This document shows, in pieces, positions 17,984-26,501 of a stretch of DNA of 64,000 nt. The translations under genes and the position numbers were made by a program. How positions within the stretch are numbered: position 1 is the stretch's first letter; each line of letters begins with the position of its first letter. The stretch comes from CALNXN01 sp942490645 (GTDB lineage: Bacteria > Pseudomonadota > Alphaproteobacteria > Rhodobacterales > Rhodobacteraceae): contig CALNXN010000001.1 in the NCBI GenBank assembly GCA_942490645.1, positions 1 through 64,000 on the forward strand, given 5' to 3'. The notes beneath the pieces are model-generated. The model worked only from the letters and a program-made list of their open reading frames with translations, was not told the DNA's origin and searched no databases.

Positions 17984-19558
17984 TCAGACAAGCTCTCCCG
18001 CAAGGGCTTGATCAATCAGCGCCACAGTTTCGGTCACGCCATAAAGCGCGATGAACCCGCCAAAACGTGGCCCTTGGCTGGCTCCCAGCAACACCTCGTA
18101 GAGTGCCGTGAACCATCCCCGCAGCGGGTCAAACCGCTCACGCCCGCAAGCGTAGACGATCGATTGCAGCGCCTCATCATCCAGCGGCCCGTCATAGGCC
18201 ACCAACTGCGCGCGCAGGTCCTGCAGCGCCTCACGTTCCAGATCGCTTGGCAGGCGGTAGGTCTTGGCCGGCTTCACGAAGTCGTTGAAATACCGCACCG
18301 CATGTCCTGCTGCGGCATCCATATCCGGGTTCGTTTCGGGCGTGGCCTCAGGCGCATAGCGTTGGATGAACCCCCACAGTTGGGATTTGTCCTGCGCCGA
18401 CGACACCGACGCCAGATTGAGCAGCATCGAGAAGGGCACCAGCATTGTGCTTTCGGGCACGTCTCCTCCGTGGATGTGCCACACCGGATTGTTCAATTGC
18501 TGCGTCTCGTCCTGCCCGGCATAGGCGCGCAACTGCTGGTGATATTCATCGACAGCCTTTGGAATGACGTCAAAATACATGCGTTTGGCCGTCTTGGGCT
18601 TCTGATACATGAAATATGACAGCGATTCCGACGAGGCATAGGTCAGCCATTCATCAATGCTGACGCCGTTGCCGGAGGATTTTGAAATCTTCTGGCCGTT
18701 TTCATCCAAGAACAGCTCATAGGTAAAATGCTCAGGCTTTTTGCCGCCCAGTATCTCGCAAATCCGGTCGTAGATCGGCGTGTTGGTGCTGTGATCCTTG
18801 CCGTACATTTCGAAATCAACATCCAGCGCCGCCCAGCGCGCCCCGAAGTCAGGCTTCCATTGCAGCTTCACGTTGCCGCCCGTCACCGGAAGGGTCATCT
18901 CTTCGCCCTCTTCGGTATCAAAGGTGATCGTCCCGGCCTTGGCATCTACATGCTTCATCGGCACATACATCACCTTGCCGGTTTCGGGATGTATTGGCAG
19001 GAAGATCGAATAGGTCTGCTGGCGTTCTTCGCGCAGGGATTTCAGCATCACCTTCATGATGTCGTCGTATTTCTCAGCCGCGCGCATCAGCACCGCGTCA
19101 AACTGGCCGGACGCATAGAATTCGGTGGCCGAGATGAACTCATATTCGAACCCGAACGTGTCCAGAAACCGGCGCAGCATGGCGTTGTTGTGCGCGCCAA
19201 AGCTGTCGAATTTTCCGAACGGATCCGGCACAGACGTCAAGGGGCGCTGCAAATACTGTTCAAGCTGTCCGGGATTGGGGACGTTGCCAGGCACTTTACG
19301 CATCCCGTCCAGGTCGTCGGAAAAGCAGATCAGCTTGGTCGGAATGTCGGAAATCATCTCGAACGCGCGGCGCACCATCGTGGTGCGCGCGACCTCACCA
19401 AATGTCCCGATATGCGGCAGCCCGGACGGGCCGTAACCGGTTTCAAAAAGCACGTAGCCTTTTTCGGGCGGTGCCTTTTGATACCGTTTCAACACGCGCC
19501 GCGCCTCCTCGAAAGGCCAGGCTTTGGATTGCATTGCGGCTTCACGCGATTGGGACAT
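17984..19558 (-). CDS. lysK: Lysyl-tRNA synthetase, class I
   Basis: A 524-residue class I LysRS, the form found in archaea and some alphaproteobacteria in place of class II LysS. It charges tRNA-Lys in the cytosol. The HIGH-type motif is in GPSGLPHIGTFGEVAR and the KMSKS-type motif in GQKISKSSGNGVSIDEWL. The family's SDDLDGMRKVPGNVPN and FEFISATEFY-like elements are also present. The start at 19558 follows AGGTG. An in-frame extension to 19831 is non-coding in character and overlaps the divergent gene. Confidence 0.97.
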   Translation of the reverse strand: MSQSREAAMQSKAWPFEEARRVLKRYQKAPPEKGYVLFETGYGPSGLPHIGTFGEVARTTMVRRAFEMISDIPTKLICFSDDLDGMRKVPGNVPNPGQLEQYLQRPLTSVPDPFGKFDSFGAHNNAMLRRFLDTFGFEYEFISATEFYASGQFDAVLMRAAEKYDDIMKVMLKSLREERQQTYSIFLPIHPETGKVMYVPMKHVDAKAGTITFDTEEGEEMTLPVTGGNVKLQWKPDFGARWAALDVDFEMYGKDHSTNTPIYDRICEILGGKKPEHFTYELFLDENGQKISKSSGNGVSIDEWLTYASSESLSYFMYQKPKTAKRMYFDVIPKAVDEYHQQLRAYAGQDETQQLNNPVWHIHGGDVPESTMLVPFSMLLNLASVSSAQDKSQLWGFIQRYAPEATPETNPDMDAAAGHAVRYFNDFVKPAKTYRLPSDLEREALQDLRAQLVAYDGPLDDEALQSIVYACGRERFDPLRGWFTALYEVLLGASQGPRFGGFIALYGVTETVALIDQALAGELV

Positions 19559-19676
19559 AAGACACCTGATGATTCCCCCCTGCGCCCAATGCGCACGGGA
19601 CCGCCTGTCCCTATTGTGTTGGCCGGGGGGCGTCAATAAATTGCACACAACTCTCCTTGCTCGAAAAGAGGCCCAA

Positions 19677-20099
19677 GTGACCCAAGACATCCCCCACGCG
19701 TTCAGCGCCCAAGACAGCCTTGTGGCGTTGATGGTCGCCGTGTCCGCCTCTGACGAGGATATTCGAACGGCCGAACTGGTCAAAATCCAGTCTGCGGTAA
19801 ATATTCTGCCCGTGTTTGCCGGGTTCGACATCGACCGTTTGGGCGTGATCAGCCAGACCGTTTTCGATCTGTTTGAACAGGAAGACGGCCTGGATGCGCT
19901 CTTTGGCCTGATCCGCGAGGCGCTGCCGGAGCGGCTTTATGAAACGGCCTATGCGCTTGCTTGCGATGTTGCCGCAGCTGATGGCACGCTTGAGGAAGCC
20001 GAGTTGCGTCTTCTTGAAGAAATTCGCTACGAATTGAATATTGATCGCCTTCATGCTGCAGCCATCGAGCGCGGCGCGCGGGCACGTCATCTGCCCTAG
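19677..20099 (+). CDS. TerB-like protein
   Basis: A 140-residue helical protein starting at GTG 19677, preceded by AAGAGG. It has the TerB/TerB-like duplicated acid-rich helices: SLVALMVAVSASDEDIRTAE and ACDVAAADGTLEEAELRLLE, the latter with the typical D-G-x-L-xx-E metal-binding-like loop. TerB domains occur in tellurite-resistance and stress systems, and stand-alone copies are of unknown role. It is divergent from lysK and no other ter genes are nearby. Confidence 0.8.
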   Translation: MTQDIPHAFSAQDSLVALMVAVSASDEDIRTAELVKIQSAVNILPVFAGFDIDRLGVISQTVFDLFEQEDGLDALFGLIREALPERLYETAYALACDVAAADGTLEEAELRLLEEIRYELNIDRLHAAAIERGARARHLP

Positions 20100-20252
20100 C
20101 AGCGCTTTGGGCGCATCTTGTACGCCTACAGACGTGGCTTTTCGCAGCTAGGCGCTAAACTGGTTTTTGACGAGTTCGTGTTTTTTTGCCTTGGTTTCTA
20201 TTTATGATCAGACTTGGTGAGTTTCCGATCCCTGACAGATAGAGGCCCGCGC

Positions 20253-20687
20253 GTGCTGGTACAAAATTTTTCACTATACCCGGCTTGGCTCACAAAAATG
20301 CTGTTCGATGGCAATTTTGCCGCGGTAACCATGGCGTTCGGATTTCCCGTTACATATCACTACGAAGAAAAGGTCTATCTGCTTGAATCCCCGGATGACT
20401 TGATGCGCGTTCTGGCGGTTTACAAGGGAGTATTCCAGCAACGTGCTATGCGACGCACCCATGTGAGGGTATTAAACAATCCGGACTGGATGGCCCGCAA
20501 ATTCAAGGTCTGTGTCAGCCAGACCTTTGATTTCGCTGAAGATGGTCATCCGGAGCGTTGCAAAATGAACTTCTTTGTTGAACGAAAGGCGCTGCGGCCC
20601 GCGATCCGAATGGTCCATGTCGTGGCTTTGCCCTTTGCCGAGGAGATCTTGGCTTCCGACGTTTTGAAGGCGCTCAAGCTGGGATGA
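20253..20687 (+). CDS. Hypothetical protein
   Basis: A cytosolic product of about 144 residues reading VLVQNFSLYPAWLTKMLFDG, then VTYHYEEKVYLLESPDDLMR, VLAVYKGVFQQRAM and MVHVVALPFAEEIL. I prefer GTG 20253, which follows AGAGG by seven bases. TTG 20214 or GTG 20217 would add 12-13 residues but have no ribosome site. The composition is consistent with a real gene, and no family is recognised. Neighbours give no functional hint. Confidence 0.6.
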   Translation: MLVQNFSLYPAWLTKMLFDGNFAAVTMAFGFPVTYHYEEKVYLLESPDDLMRVLAVYKGVFQQRAMRRTHVRVLNNPDWMARKFKVCVSQTFDFAEDGHPERCKMNFFVERKALRPAIRMVHVVALPFAEEILASDVLKALKLG

Positions 20688-20851
20688 TATAATCGCGGCA
20701 TTGCGTGGCTCTGGCTTCGGCCACTTCCAAACGGGAAACCAATACCCTTCGGAGATGTTAAAGAGCCAAATATCGAAACAAACGCCCGCCTTTTCGCATT
20801 CTCGAAACCACAAAACGTCGCCACTTCGACAATTCCCGTGCGGTCATTGCG

Positions 20852-21445
20852 ATGGATCGAACTTTTTTTGGCGGTATTGGCTTGATTGACACCGCCACTG
20901 CGCCGCCCGGCGGGGGTGTAGCCAGTTTTCAGGCGCAGGCTTTCAGCGGCAGAACGGCGGGCGAGAATTCCCTGTCGATTTCACAGACGTCCTTTGTTGG
21001 AACATTTTTTTTGGGCGGCAGCCCGCTGACCGACCTGATTGCGATTGCGGCGACAAGCGATTTCTCAACTGCTCGTTGCAACAAAGGCGCCATGGCGGTG
21101 TTTGATGGAACGACGACAGTCTACGGAACCTGCAGCGCGTTCTTAGCGTCCATCACCTGCACGAGTAACGTCGAATTTTCTGCCTCAAGGGTCATCTATG
21201 ATGGCACAGACGGTGGTCAGACCATACCTGCGGTATTCTTGCGCCCCTCCGGCCCGTTCCTGATCGCAGGTTTGGGTAAATTCTACTCGGCACGGGGGCG
21301 CGCATCGGTTCGAACACAAGCTCCATTCGACCCTCTCAGGCCGCATAGACCTGCCCCCAGCGTTCCAGCAAGTCCTGCTGCAGCGCGCGTGACCGCCTGT
21401 TCCACGCCCGCCCCCCCGGCGGGCGTTCCCGCTCGGCACGGGTGA
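20852..21445 (+). CDS. Doubtful frame, possibly a 3'-truncated secreted protein
   Basis: The first 150 codons look protein-like and beta-rich: GGVASFQAQAFSGRTAG, SFVGTFFLGGSPLTDLIAI, AMAVFDGTTTVYGTC and ASRVIYDGTDGGQTIPAVF, with four cysteines. After about 21335 the frame continues only as the antisense of dacB (Pro/Ala-rich), so the natural C-terminus seems lost. There is no signal peptide and no clear ribosome site at ATG 20852. It may be the remains of a gene cut by rearrangement next to dacB. Confidence 0.3.
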   Translation: MDRTFFGGIGLIDTATAPPGGGVASFQAQAFSGRTAGENSLSISQTSFVGTFFLGGSPLTDLIAIAATSDFSTARCNKGAMAVFDGTTTVYGTCSAFLASITCTSNVEFSASRVIYDGTDGGQTIPAVFLRPSGPFLIAGLGKFYSARGRASVRTQAPFDPLRPHRPAPSVPASPAAARVTACSTPAPPAGVPARHG

Positions 21446-22838
21446 TCTTGCGGCGCACGGCTTCATCAGCAGTGAACATCGCAAAGGCCAGTACGCGCCC
21501 CTTAGGCGTGGTCAGATATCCCGCCAAGCATGACACGAAATTCAACGTCCCGGTCTTGGCGTCCACTTTCAACGGATGCTCTCGCACAGGTCGGCCTTTG
21601 GCATCGCGCATCCGGATCGGTTTGAGGATCGGGCGCAGACGCTTGTCACGATGCGCCGTCACCAAAGCTTGAACCATGTCACTGGGGCTCAGGCGACTGT
21701 CTTCGCCCAACCCGGAATGATCCACAAAAGCTGGTCGCTCCATGCCCAACGCCGCCTCTGCCCAGACGTTCATTTCTTGGGCCGACGCGCGCAACGAGCG
21801 CACATGCCCCAACCGTTTGGCGCTGGCGCTCATACCGACCATTTCCGCCGTCACATTGGTCGAATACTTTAGCATCGCCTGCAAAATACCGCGCAGCGGT
21901 CCACTTTGATGCCGTGCGACAATGGTGCCCTGCGGCAACTGGTGGCGCACCTCTACCGGTTTCAGCACGATCCCCTGACTGCGCGCCAGCGTTGAGAACA
22001 CGTCTGCGGCATAGAGCGCGGGTTTGCGCACTGGCAACCAACGCGCACCGCCTTGGCCCAAAGCCCCCTTGGCCACCGTCCAATCATCGCGCCGTCCTGC
22101 GTCCTTGTACGTGTAGATCGGTGATTTGCGGTCCTCGATGCGCATCCGTGCCATCGCCACATCGGGACGGTATTTCGCGGTGCGCGCATCCATCGTCACC
22201 GCAAAGCTGCCGCCCGACTTCTTCCATTCGAAATGAACCCGATTGAAATTGAGCGCGATGCCTCCCAGCGCCGGGCTATAGCCCACGTGATCAGGTTGAT
22301 CGCGGTCGATCGACCACAGTCGTGGCAAAGCCCCGTCATAAACCACAAACCCGCCCTTGACGCCGCGCACGCCCGCCGCCTTGAGGTTCGCCGCCAGCGT
22401 GGCCAGCCCATCGGTGGTCAGCGTCGGATCGCCGCCTCCGGCCAGCACCAGATCCCCCTGAATAATCCCATCGGTGATGCCACCCGTTGCCAGAATCCGT
22501 GTTTCGAACCGATGATCCGGCCCCAAAACATCCAGTGCATAAAGGGCCGTCACGGCCTTGGCGACGCTCGCAGGAACGGCACCCTGTTTGGCCTCGCGCC
22601 CCTCCAGAACTTTGCCACTGGCTGCATCAGCCACAGCGAACCGGACGTTTCCGCTCAGACCGGCGGCGCTGACGATCGCTTCTGCAGCCGGCGTACGTGC
22701 CTGACCCAGACCCGGCTTGCGCAGTTGCGGACGCAAGGATCGTTCCAATCCCTGTGCCGCTGCGGGCAGCGCCACACTGGCCAGCAACCCACCGACAAAA
22801 CCGCGGCGGCCCATTTTGCAAATATCGCGTTTGTTCAT
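21336..22838 (-). CDS. dacB: D-alanyl-D-alanine carboxypeptidase/endopeptidase (PBP4 type)
   Basis: A 500-residue class C penicillin-binding protein that trims cell-wall peptides in the periplasm. An arginine-rich N-terminus (MGRRGFVGGLLASVALPAAA) is a probable Tat or Sec signal. The three active-site motifs are visible: SxxK in GAVPASVAKAVTALY, SxN in YSTNVTAEMVG, and KTG in DAKTGTLNFVS. The large insertion domain of PBP4 lies between SxxK and SxN. The assigned start avoids a 12-residue extension. A nadD gene lies 72 bp upstream. Confidence 0.93.
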   Translation of the reverse strand: MNKRDICKMGRRGFVGGLLASVALPAAAQGLERSLRPQLRKPGLGQARTPAAEAIVSAAGLSGNVRFAVADAASGKVLEGREAKQGAVPASVAKAVTALYALDVLGPDHRFETRILATGGITDGIIQGDLVLAGGGDPTLTTDGLATLAANLKAAGVRGVKGGFVVYDGALPRLWSIDRDQPDHVGYSPALGGIALNFNRVHFEWKKSGGSFAVTMDARTAKYRPDVAMARMRIEDRKSPIYTYKDAGRRDDWTVAKGALGQGGARWLPVRKPALYAADVFSTLARSQGIVLKPVEVRHQLPQGTIVARHQSGPLRGILQAMLKYSTNVTAEMVGMSASAKRLGHVRSLRASAQEMNVWAEAALGMERPAFVDHSGLGEDSRLSPSDMVQALVTAHRDKRLRPILKPIRMRDAKGRPVREHPLKVDAKTGTLNFVSCLAGYLTTPKGRVLAFAMFTADEAVRRKITRAERERPPGGRAWNRRSRALQQDLLERWGQVYAA

Positions 22839-22910
22839 GTGGCGAAGTAAAACCCACGTGGCCCAGTGATACAACCTCTTGGCGATACCTGATTGCGGCG
22901 CATTTTTGCT

Positions 22911-23513
22911 TTATCCGCTCCACCCGCCAGAGGCCCGGATCGCAGTGGATGATTGCGGCACCATCGGCGCATTCACAAAGCACCATGCGGGCGCTTGCGC
23001 ACGCCCCAACAGATGCGATGCCCGCCCGGAAATCTTGTAAGGCCGGTAAAGCCGCGCCGCCGGGCTCATCCGCGCGGAAATTCGATCACCTTGGCGGGCC
23101 AGAACACCCACTGGCACGCTTTGCATGATCTCGCGCCAATCCTGCCAGCGGTGCAGTTGCGCCAGATTGTCCGCGCCCATCAGCCACACAAACTGCACGC
23201 CGGGATACATCGCGCGCAAGCTACGCAGCGTCTGCGCGGTGTACCGCGTGCCCAGCCGCGCCTCGATATCTGTGATCTGTACACGCGGGTGGTCCATCAC
23301 CGCGCGTGCGCGCTCCATGCGTTGCTCCAGCGGCGCTGGACCACGGGATTTGAGGGGATTGCCCGGGCTGACCAACCACCACACCCGTGACAGCCCAAAG
23401 CGGCGCAGCGCCTCGCGGGTAATATGCGCATGCCCGACGTGCGCAGGGTCAAACGACCCGCCCAGCAGGCCAATCACCTCACCGGGGCGCGCATATGGAA
23501 ACCCTTGCCGCAC
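22911..23513 (-). CDS. nadD: Nicotinate-nucleotide adenylyltransferase
   Basis: A 200-residue cytosolic nucleotidyltransferase that converts nicotinate mononucleotide and ATP to deamido-NAD. The GSFDPAHVGHAHITREAL stretch carries the GxFxPxHxGH signature, and the ISSTxIR region is present as VPQSSTAIRA. VWWLVSPGNPLK and FVWLMGADNLAQLHRW are also family-typical. I start it at GTG 23513, which follows AGAGG. An ATG at 23561 would add 16 basic residues. Elsewhere rsfS often follows nadD, but here dacB follows. Confidence 0.92.
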   Translation of the reverse strand: MRQGFPYARPGEVIGLLGGSFDPAHVGHAHITREALRRFGLSRVWWLVSPGNPLKSRGPAPLEQRMERARAVMDHPRVQITDIEARLGTRYTAQTLRSLRAMYPGVQFVWLMGADNLAQLHRWQDWREIMQSVPVGVLARQGDRISARMSPAARLYRPYKISGRASHLLGRAQAPAWCFVNAPMVPQSSTAIRASGGWSG

Positions 23514-23576
23514 TTTACCGCCTCTGATCCTGTTCGCGTGCCGATAAACGCGGCACAGCATGGCCTGTCAACTGCA

Positions 23577-24863
23577 TCACCGTGGCACTTCAATATCCAG
23601 CATAGGCAACCGGTCGAGCGGATAGTTCGGATGCAACTCCCAAACGCCTTCCGGCCCCTGCTCAAGCGGGCGCAATGTACCGCCTGGAAAGGCGCGCGTG
23701 CGCAATGCCAGAACGATGTCGGACAACACCGCCGGGTTCTGGCGGAAATAGGAATGGCCCCGCCCGGTCAGCCCCTCGACGCGGATGAAATGCACCAGTT
23801 CTGATTTGCGCAACCGCGCCAACTCCTCGGGCCGAAGTACACCGCCCGACAGCGCGCCGACCCGTGGCACACTCGTCAGGATCGACGACAAGCGCAGGGC
23901 GCTGTCGTTGGGGTTGGTGTAGATGTTGATCTGCTCGAAGGCTTCGGAAAACCGTTCCGCCTGAAGGCGCTGTTGCACCACGCCGATGTCGAGATCTGCC
24001 GCCGCCAAAATTAACGTGCCCGTTTTCATTGCTGTTTTGGGGTGCAAACCGCGCCCTCGGTTGTAGATCACCAACTCGCGCAGCGCCTTCGTCATGACAT
24101 CCGTTCCGCGCGAATGAGCCACGATATCAATATCTTCGACCTGAGGGATCTCCGCCAGAAGCCGCAGGAACTCTTTGGCGTGGTAGACGCTGAAATCCCC
24201 GGCTTCGCGGTCCCGGAAATACCCCAACGCGCCGCGATTGCCTGCGGGCCATGTAAAGGCGATCGGGATCGACGTCCGCCCGGCATAGTGCCAGAAATTG
24301 GCCAGCGTCGTGAGGCTGTCCTCGAACTGATTATTGACGCCATGTACGTAAACCAGAATGCGCCGGTTGCCCGTACGGGCAATCTCACGCTGCACCGCAC
24401 GTTGAAAATCTCGGGCGCGTTCCTGATAGGCGCGCTCCTGTTCCGGCACGAAAATCAGCCGGCCATCGGTGCGCAGCGTATGAAAGGGCACCGCGTTGAA
24501 GCGCACCATTTCCTGCAAATCCAGCACATCCAGCGACGACAAACGTCCACCCTGATCCACATGGGTCCGCGCGACCAAGTCTTCCCAGTTGGCCGCGCCG
24601 TAGCGCACCCGCGCCGCGCCAAACCCCATCGCGGTTGAGCGCCCTGTGGAATATCCAGTAACCGTATCACCGTCGAACTCGGGTGCGCGGTCGGTCACAT
24701 AGAACATGCGCGGCTCGACTGTGCGCAGTACCGGTGGCACGGCCTCAGACGGGAAATTCGTGCCTTCGCTATAAAGATTGGGCGGAGCAGCAAGGTCGAT
24801 CCCACGCGGAACACAGCCCAGCAAAAGGATAACGCAGGCGATCAGGCAGGACAGTCTTGTCAA
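23577..24863 (-). CDS. DUF900 alpha/beta-hydrolase lipoprotein
   Basis: A 428-residue protein with a lipoprotein signal (CLIACVILLLGCVPRG, lipobox LLGC). A DUF900 alpha/beta-hydrolase domain has oxyanion loop RRILVYVHGVNNQFEDS and nucleophile elbow IDIVAHSRGTDV (Ser in HSRG). A candidate catalytic Asp and a C-terminal His (GRGHSYFRQNP) are present. It is probably an outer- or inner-membrane anchored esterase or acyltransferase of unknown substrate. It directly precedes nadD on the same strand. Confidence 0.85.
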   Translation of the reverse strand: MTRLSCLIACVILLLGCVPRGIDLAAPPNLYSEGTNFPSEAVPPVLRTVEPRMFYVTDRAPEFDGDTVTGYSTGRSTAMGFGAARVRYGAANWEDLVARTHVDQGGRLSSLDVLDLQEMVRFNAVPFHTLRTDGRLIFVPEQERAYQERARDFQRAVQREIARTGNRRILVYVHGVNNQFEDSLTTLANFWHYAGRTSIPIAFTWPAGNRGALGYFRDREAGDFSVYHAKEFLRLLAEIPQVEDIDIVAHSRGTDVMTKALRELVIYNRGRGLHPKTAMKTGTLILAAADLDIGVVQQRLQAERFSEAFEQINIYTNPNDSALRLSSILTSVPRVGALSGGVLRPEELARLRKSELVHFIRVEGLTGRGHSYFRQNPAVLSDIVLALRTRAFPGGTLRPLEQGPEGVWELHPNYPLDRLPMLDIEVPR

Positions 24864-24928
24864 TCCACGGCTCCCACTGCCTGTTCAATCAGAAAGGGCT
24901 ACCATGGCTGGGTGAAAAAACAAACCGT

Positions 24929-25483
24929 TCAGCACTTGAGGTAAAGCGTCAGCAGATCCCCCCAGACAACACCCGGACGGAACCCGTCCACGAGCGGCGC
25001 GTCCGTCGTGCCCTGCACTGCCCCCATGCCGTGCTGGATCATGTAGGATGGGTTATGCTGCGGCGGACCTTGTTGTTTCATGGTCGCACAAAAGGCCGTG
25101 TGCCGAGGGCTGCCGTTGCCACCAAAAGCGGTGAACGCCTCCTGAAAGCGGGCTTTGCCATCCTCGCTGAACTGACCTGACACATTCAACGCCAGCACAC
25201 GTTGCGCCTGATGCGCCGTCCGATCGACAACGCGCTGCGCGTCAAAGCGCGCACGCAGCTGCATCAGGATGAAAAGATCCACCGCACGGTCCCATGCGCC
25301 TGATTTCGCGCAACCCAAAACCCCCAAGCCCAGATCTGGCGGGCTCAGCATCGGGTCCGCCTGTGCCAGTGCGATACACCCGGGATCACGCGTTGGCGCA
25401 AGGTTTCCGGGTGTTTCGATGTTTGTTACCTGCGCCGAAGCGGCCTGCCCGATCAGCATCGCAAGGCCCATTAGCCATCTCAT
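24929..25483 (-). CDS. Hypothetical exported protein
   Basis: A 184-residue protein with a signal peptide (WLMGLAMLIGQAASAQVTN; cleavage after ASA). Four cysteines (DPGCIALA, VLGCAKSG, AFCATMKQ, YLKC at the very end) could form two disulphides. A helical middle (WDRAVDLFILMQLRARFDAQ) follows. The family is not recognised. The extreme C-terminal Cys and the even cysteine count suggest a small folded periplasmic protein. Confidence 0.65.
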   Translation of the reverse strand: MRWLMGLAMLIGQAASAQVTNIETPGNLAPTRDPGCIALAQADPMLSPPDLGLGVLGCAKSGAWDRAVDLFILMQLRARFDAQRVVDRTAHQAQRVLALNVSGQFSEDGKARFQEAFTAFGGNGSPRHTAFCATMKQQGPPQHNPSYMIQHGMGAVQGTTDAPLVDGFRPGVVWGDLLTLYLKC

Positions 25484-25521
25484 GGTACATCCCTTTTTTG
25501 TGATCCACCCACCCAGTTAGC

Positions 25522-25563
25522 GCAAAAGAAGGGGCCCGGAAAAGGATTTCTCCTCCGGGCCCC
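25522..25563 (-). terminator. Intrinsic terminator after the VPLPA-tailed gene
   Basis: GGGGCCCGG and CCGGGCCCC form a perfect 9-bp stem at 25531-25563. On the minus strand it is followed by TTCTTTTGC. It sits 27 bp past the stop at 25590. Confidence 0.85.
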
Positions 25564-25589
25564 TTCCGTCTTCAGATGATCGCCTGACC

Positions 25590-26294
25590 TCAGGCCGCGT
25601 TGCGTTTCTTGCGACGCGCCATAAAGCCCAGACCACCCAAGCCCGCCAGCAACAGTGGCATGGCCGCAGGTACCGGCACAGGCGCAACGGCCGTCACAAC
25701 CCGGATCCAGTCGCCCGGTTCTGTCACGCGCATACCAAGGCTGATTGTGTCCCCGGAAATCGCATACCAGTCATCGCCGGTACCGCCTGTGAGCGGATTG
25801 TTTTCCATTCCCCGCGCCGCGAATGTGGACGCCGGATAGGCCGTTCCTGTGGCACCCAGAAACTGGCTTGCGATTTCAAGCGACCCGTTGGATGAGGACA
25901 TCACCCCCAAGATTACGCCATCAAACGTGAAGGAGACCGCATTCTGATTGTTGCCCGCCCCATGTTCGATCAGGGTGCTGCTATTGCCCGGGCCGGAATT
26001 GAGAAAGATCATATGGCTGTTGACTGTCGTGCCCCCAGCAATGGTTCCCCCGTCCACGCCCAAAGCGCCGCCCAGTGTATAGCCCTGCTGCTCGTCAAAG
26101 GCTTGAATGCCGGTGTTGAACGCTGCGTCGTCATTGGCATCCGCAGGGGCCGCGATAATTGCAGGTGCAGCCCCGGCAACAGCCGATCCACCTGATCCGA
26201 TCGTAGAAGTTCCTCCCGATACGCCGATAACTGCGGCCTGTGACGCGGTCGTTCCGATAAATAATGCAGTCGCAACTGCAATTGGCAGTCTCAT
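25590..26294 (-). CDS. Secreted protein with VPLPA-type C-terminal sorting signal
   Basis: A 234-residue product with a signal peptide (IAVATALFIGTTASQAAV). A low-complexity Gly/Ala/Asn-rich extracellular domain follows (GVSGGTSTIGSGGSAVAGAA, GPGNSSTLIEHGAGNNQNAV). The tail is VPVPAAMPLLLAGLGGLGF followed by MARRKKR: a VP-P-A motif, a hydrophobic helix and a basic end. This is the VPLPA-CTERM variant of PEP-CTERM signals, which are processed by an exosortase and usually go with exopolysaccharide. No exosortase gene is in the window. Confidence 0.8.
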   Translation of the reverse strand: MRLPIAVATALFIGTTASQAAVIGVSGGTSTIGSGGSAVAGAAPAIIAAPADANDDAAFNTGIQAFDEQQGYTLGGALGVDGGTIAGGTTVNSHMIFLNSGPGNSSTLIEHGAGNNQNAVSFTFDGVILGVMSSSNGSLEIASQFLGATGTAYPASTFAARGMENNPLTGGTGDDWYAISGDTISLGMRVTEPGDWIRVVTAVAPVPVPAAMPLLLAGLGGLGFMARRKKRNAA

Positions 26295-26501
26295 TTGGTA
26301 TTCCTTTCAAACACTTAATAAAAACGCTCTTACAAAGCCCTATCAGTTTGCCCAAAAATTGCCTCATTTGCGAGATGTTCGCGCAAACATCGCCGAATTC
26401 TATTTCAACGTGTACCGCCCGCGGCGGGTCGAAAACGCGTTTGCCCTTGTCCGCAACCCTGCTTACAACCAGCCAGACACCGTCACTTCAGGAGCAGTTC
26501 A

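Noticed and set aside
18728..19639. 303-codon open frame antisense to lysK
   Set aside because: Lies entirely over motif-bearing lysK sequence and has no coding character of its own.
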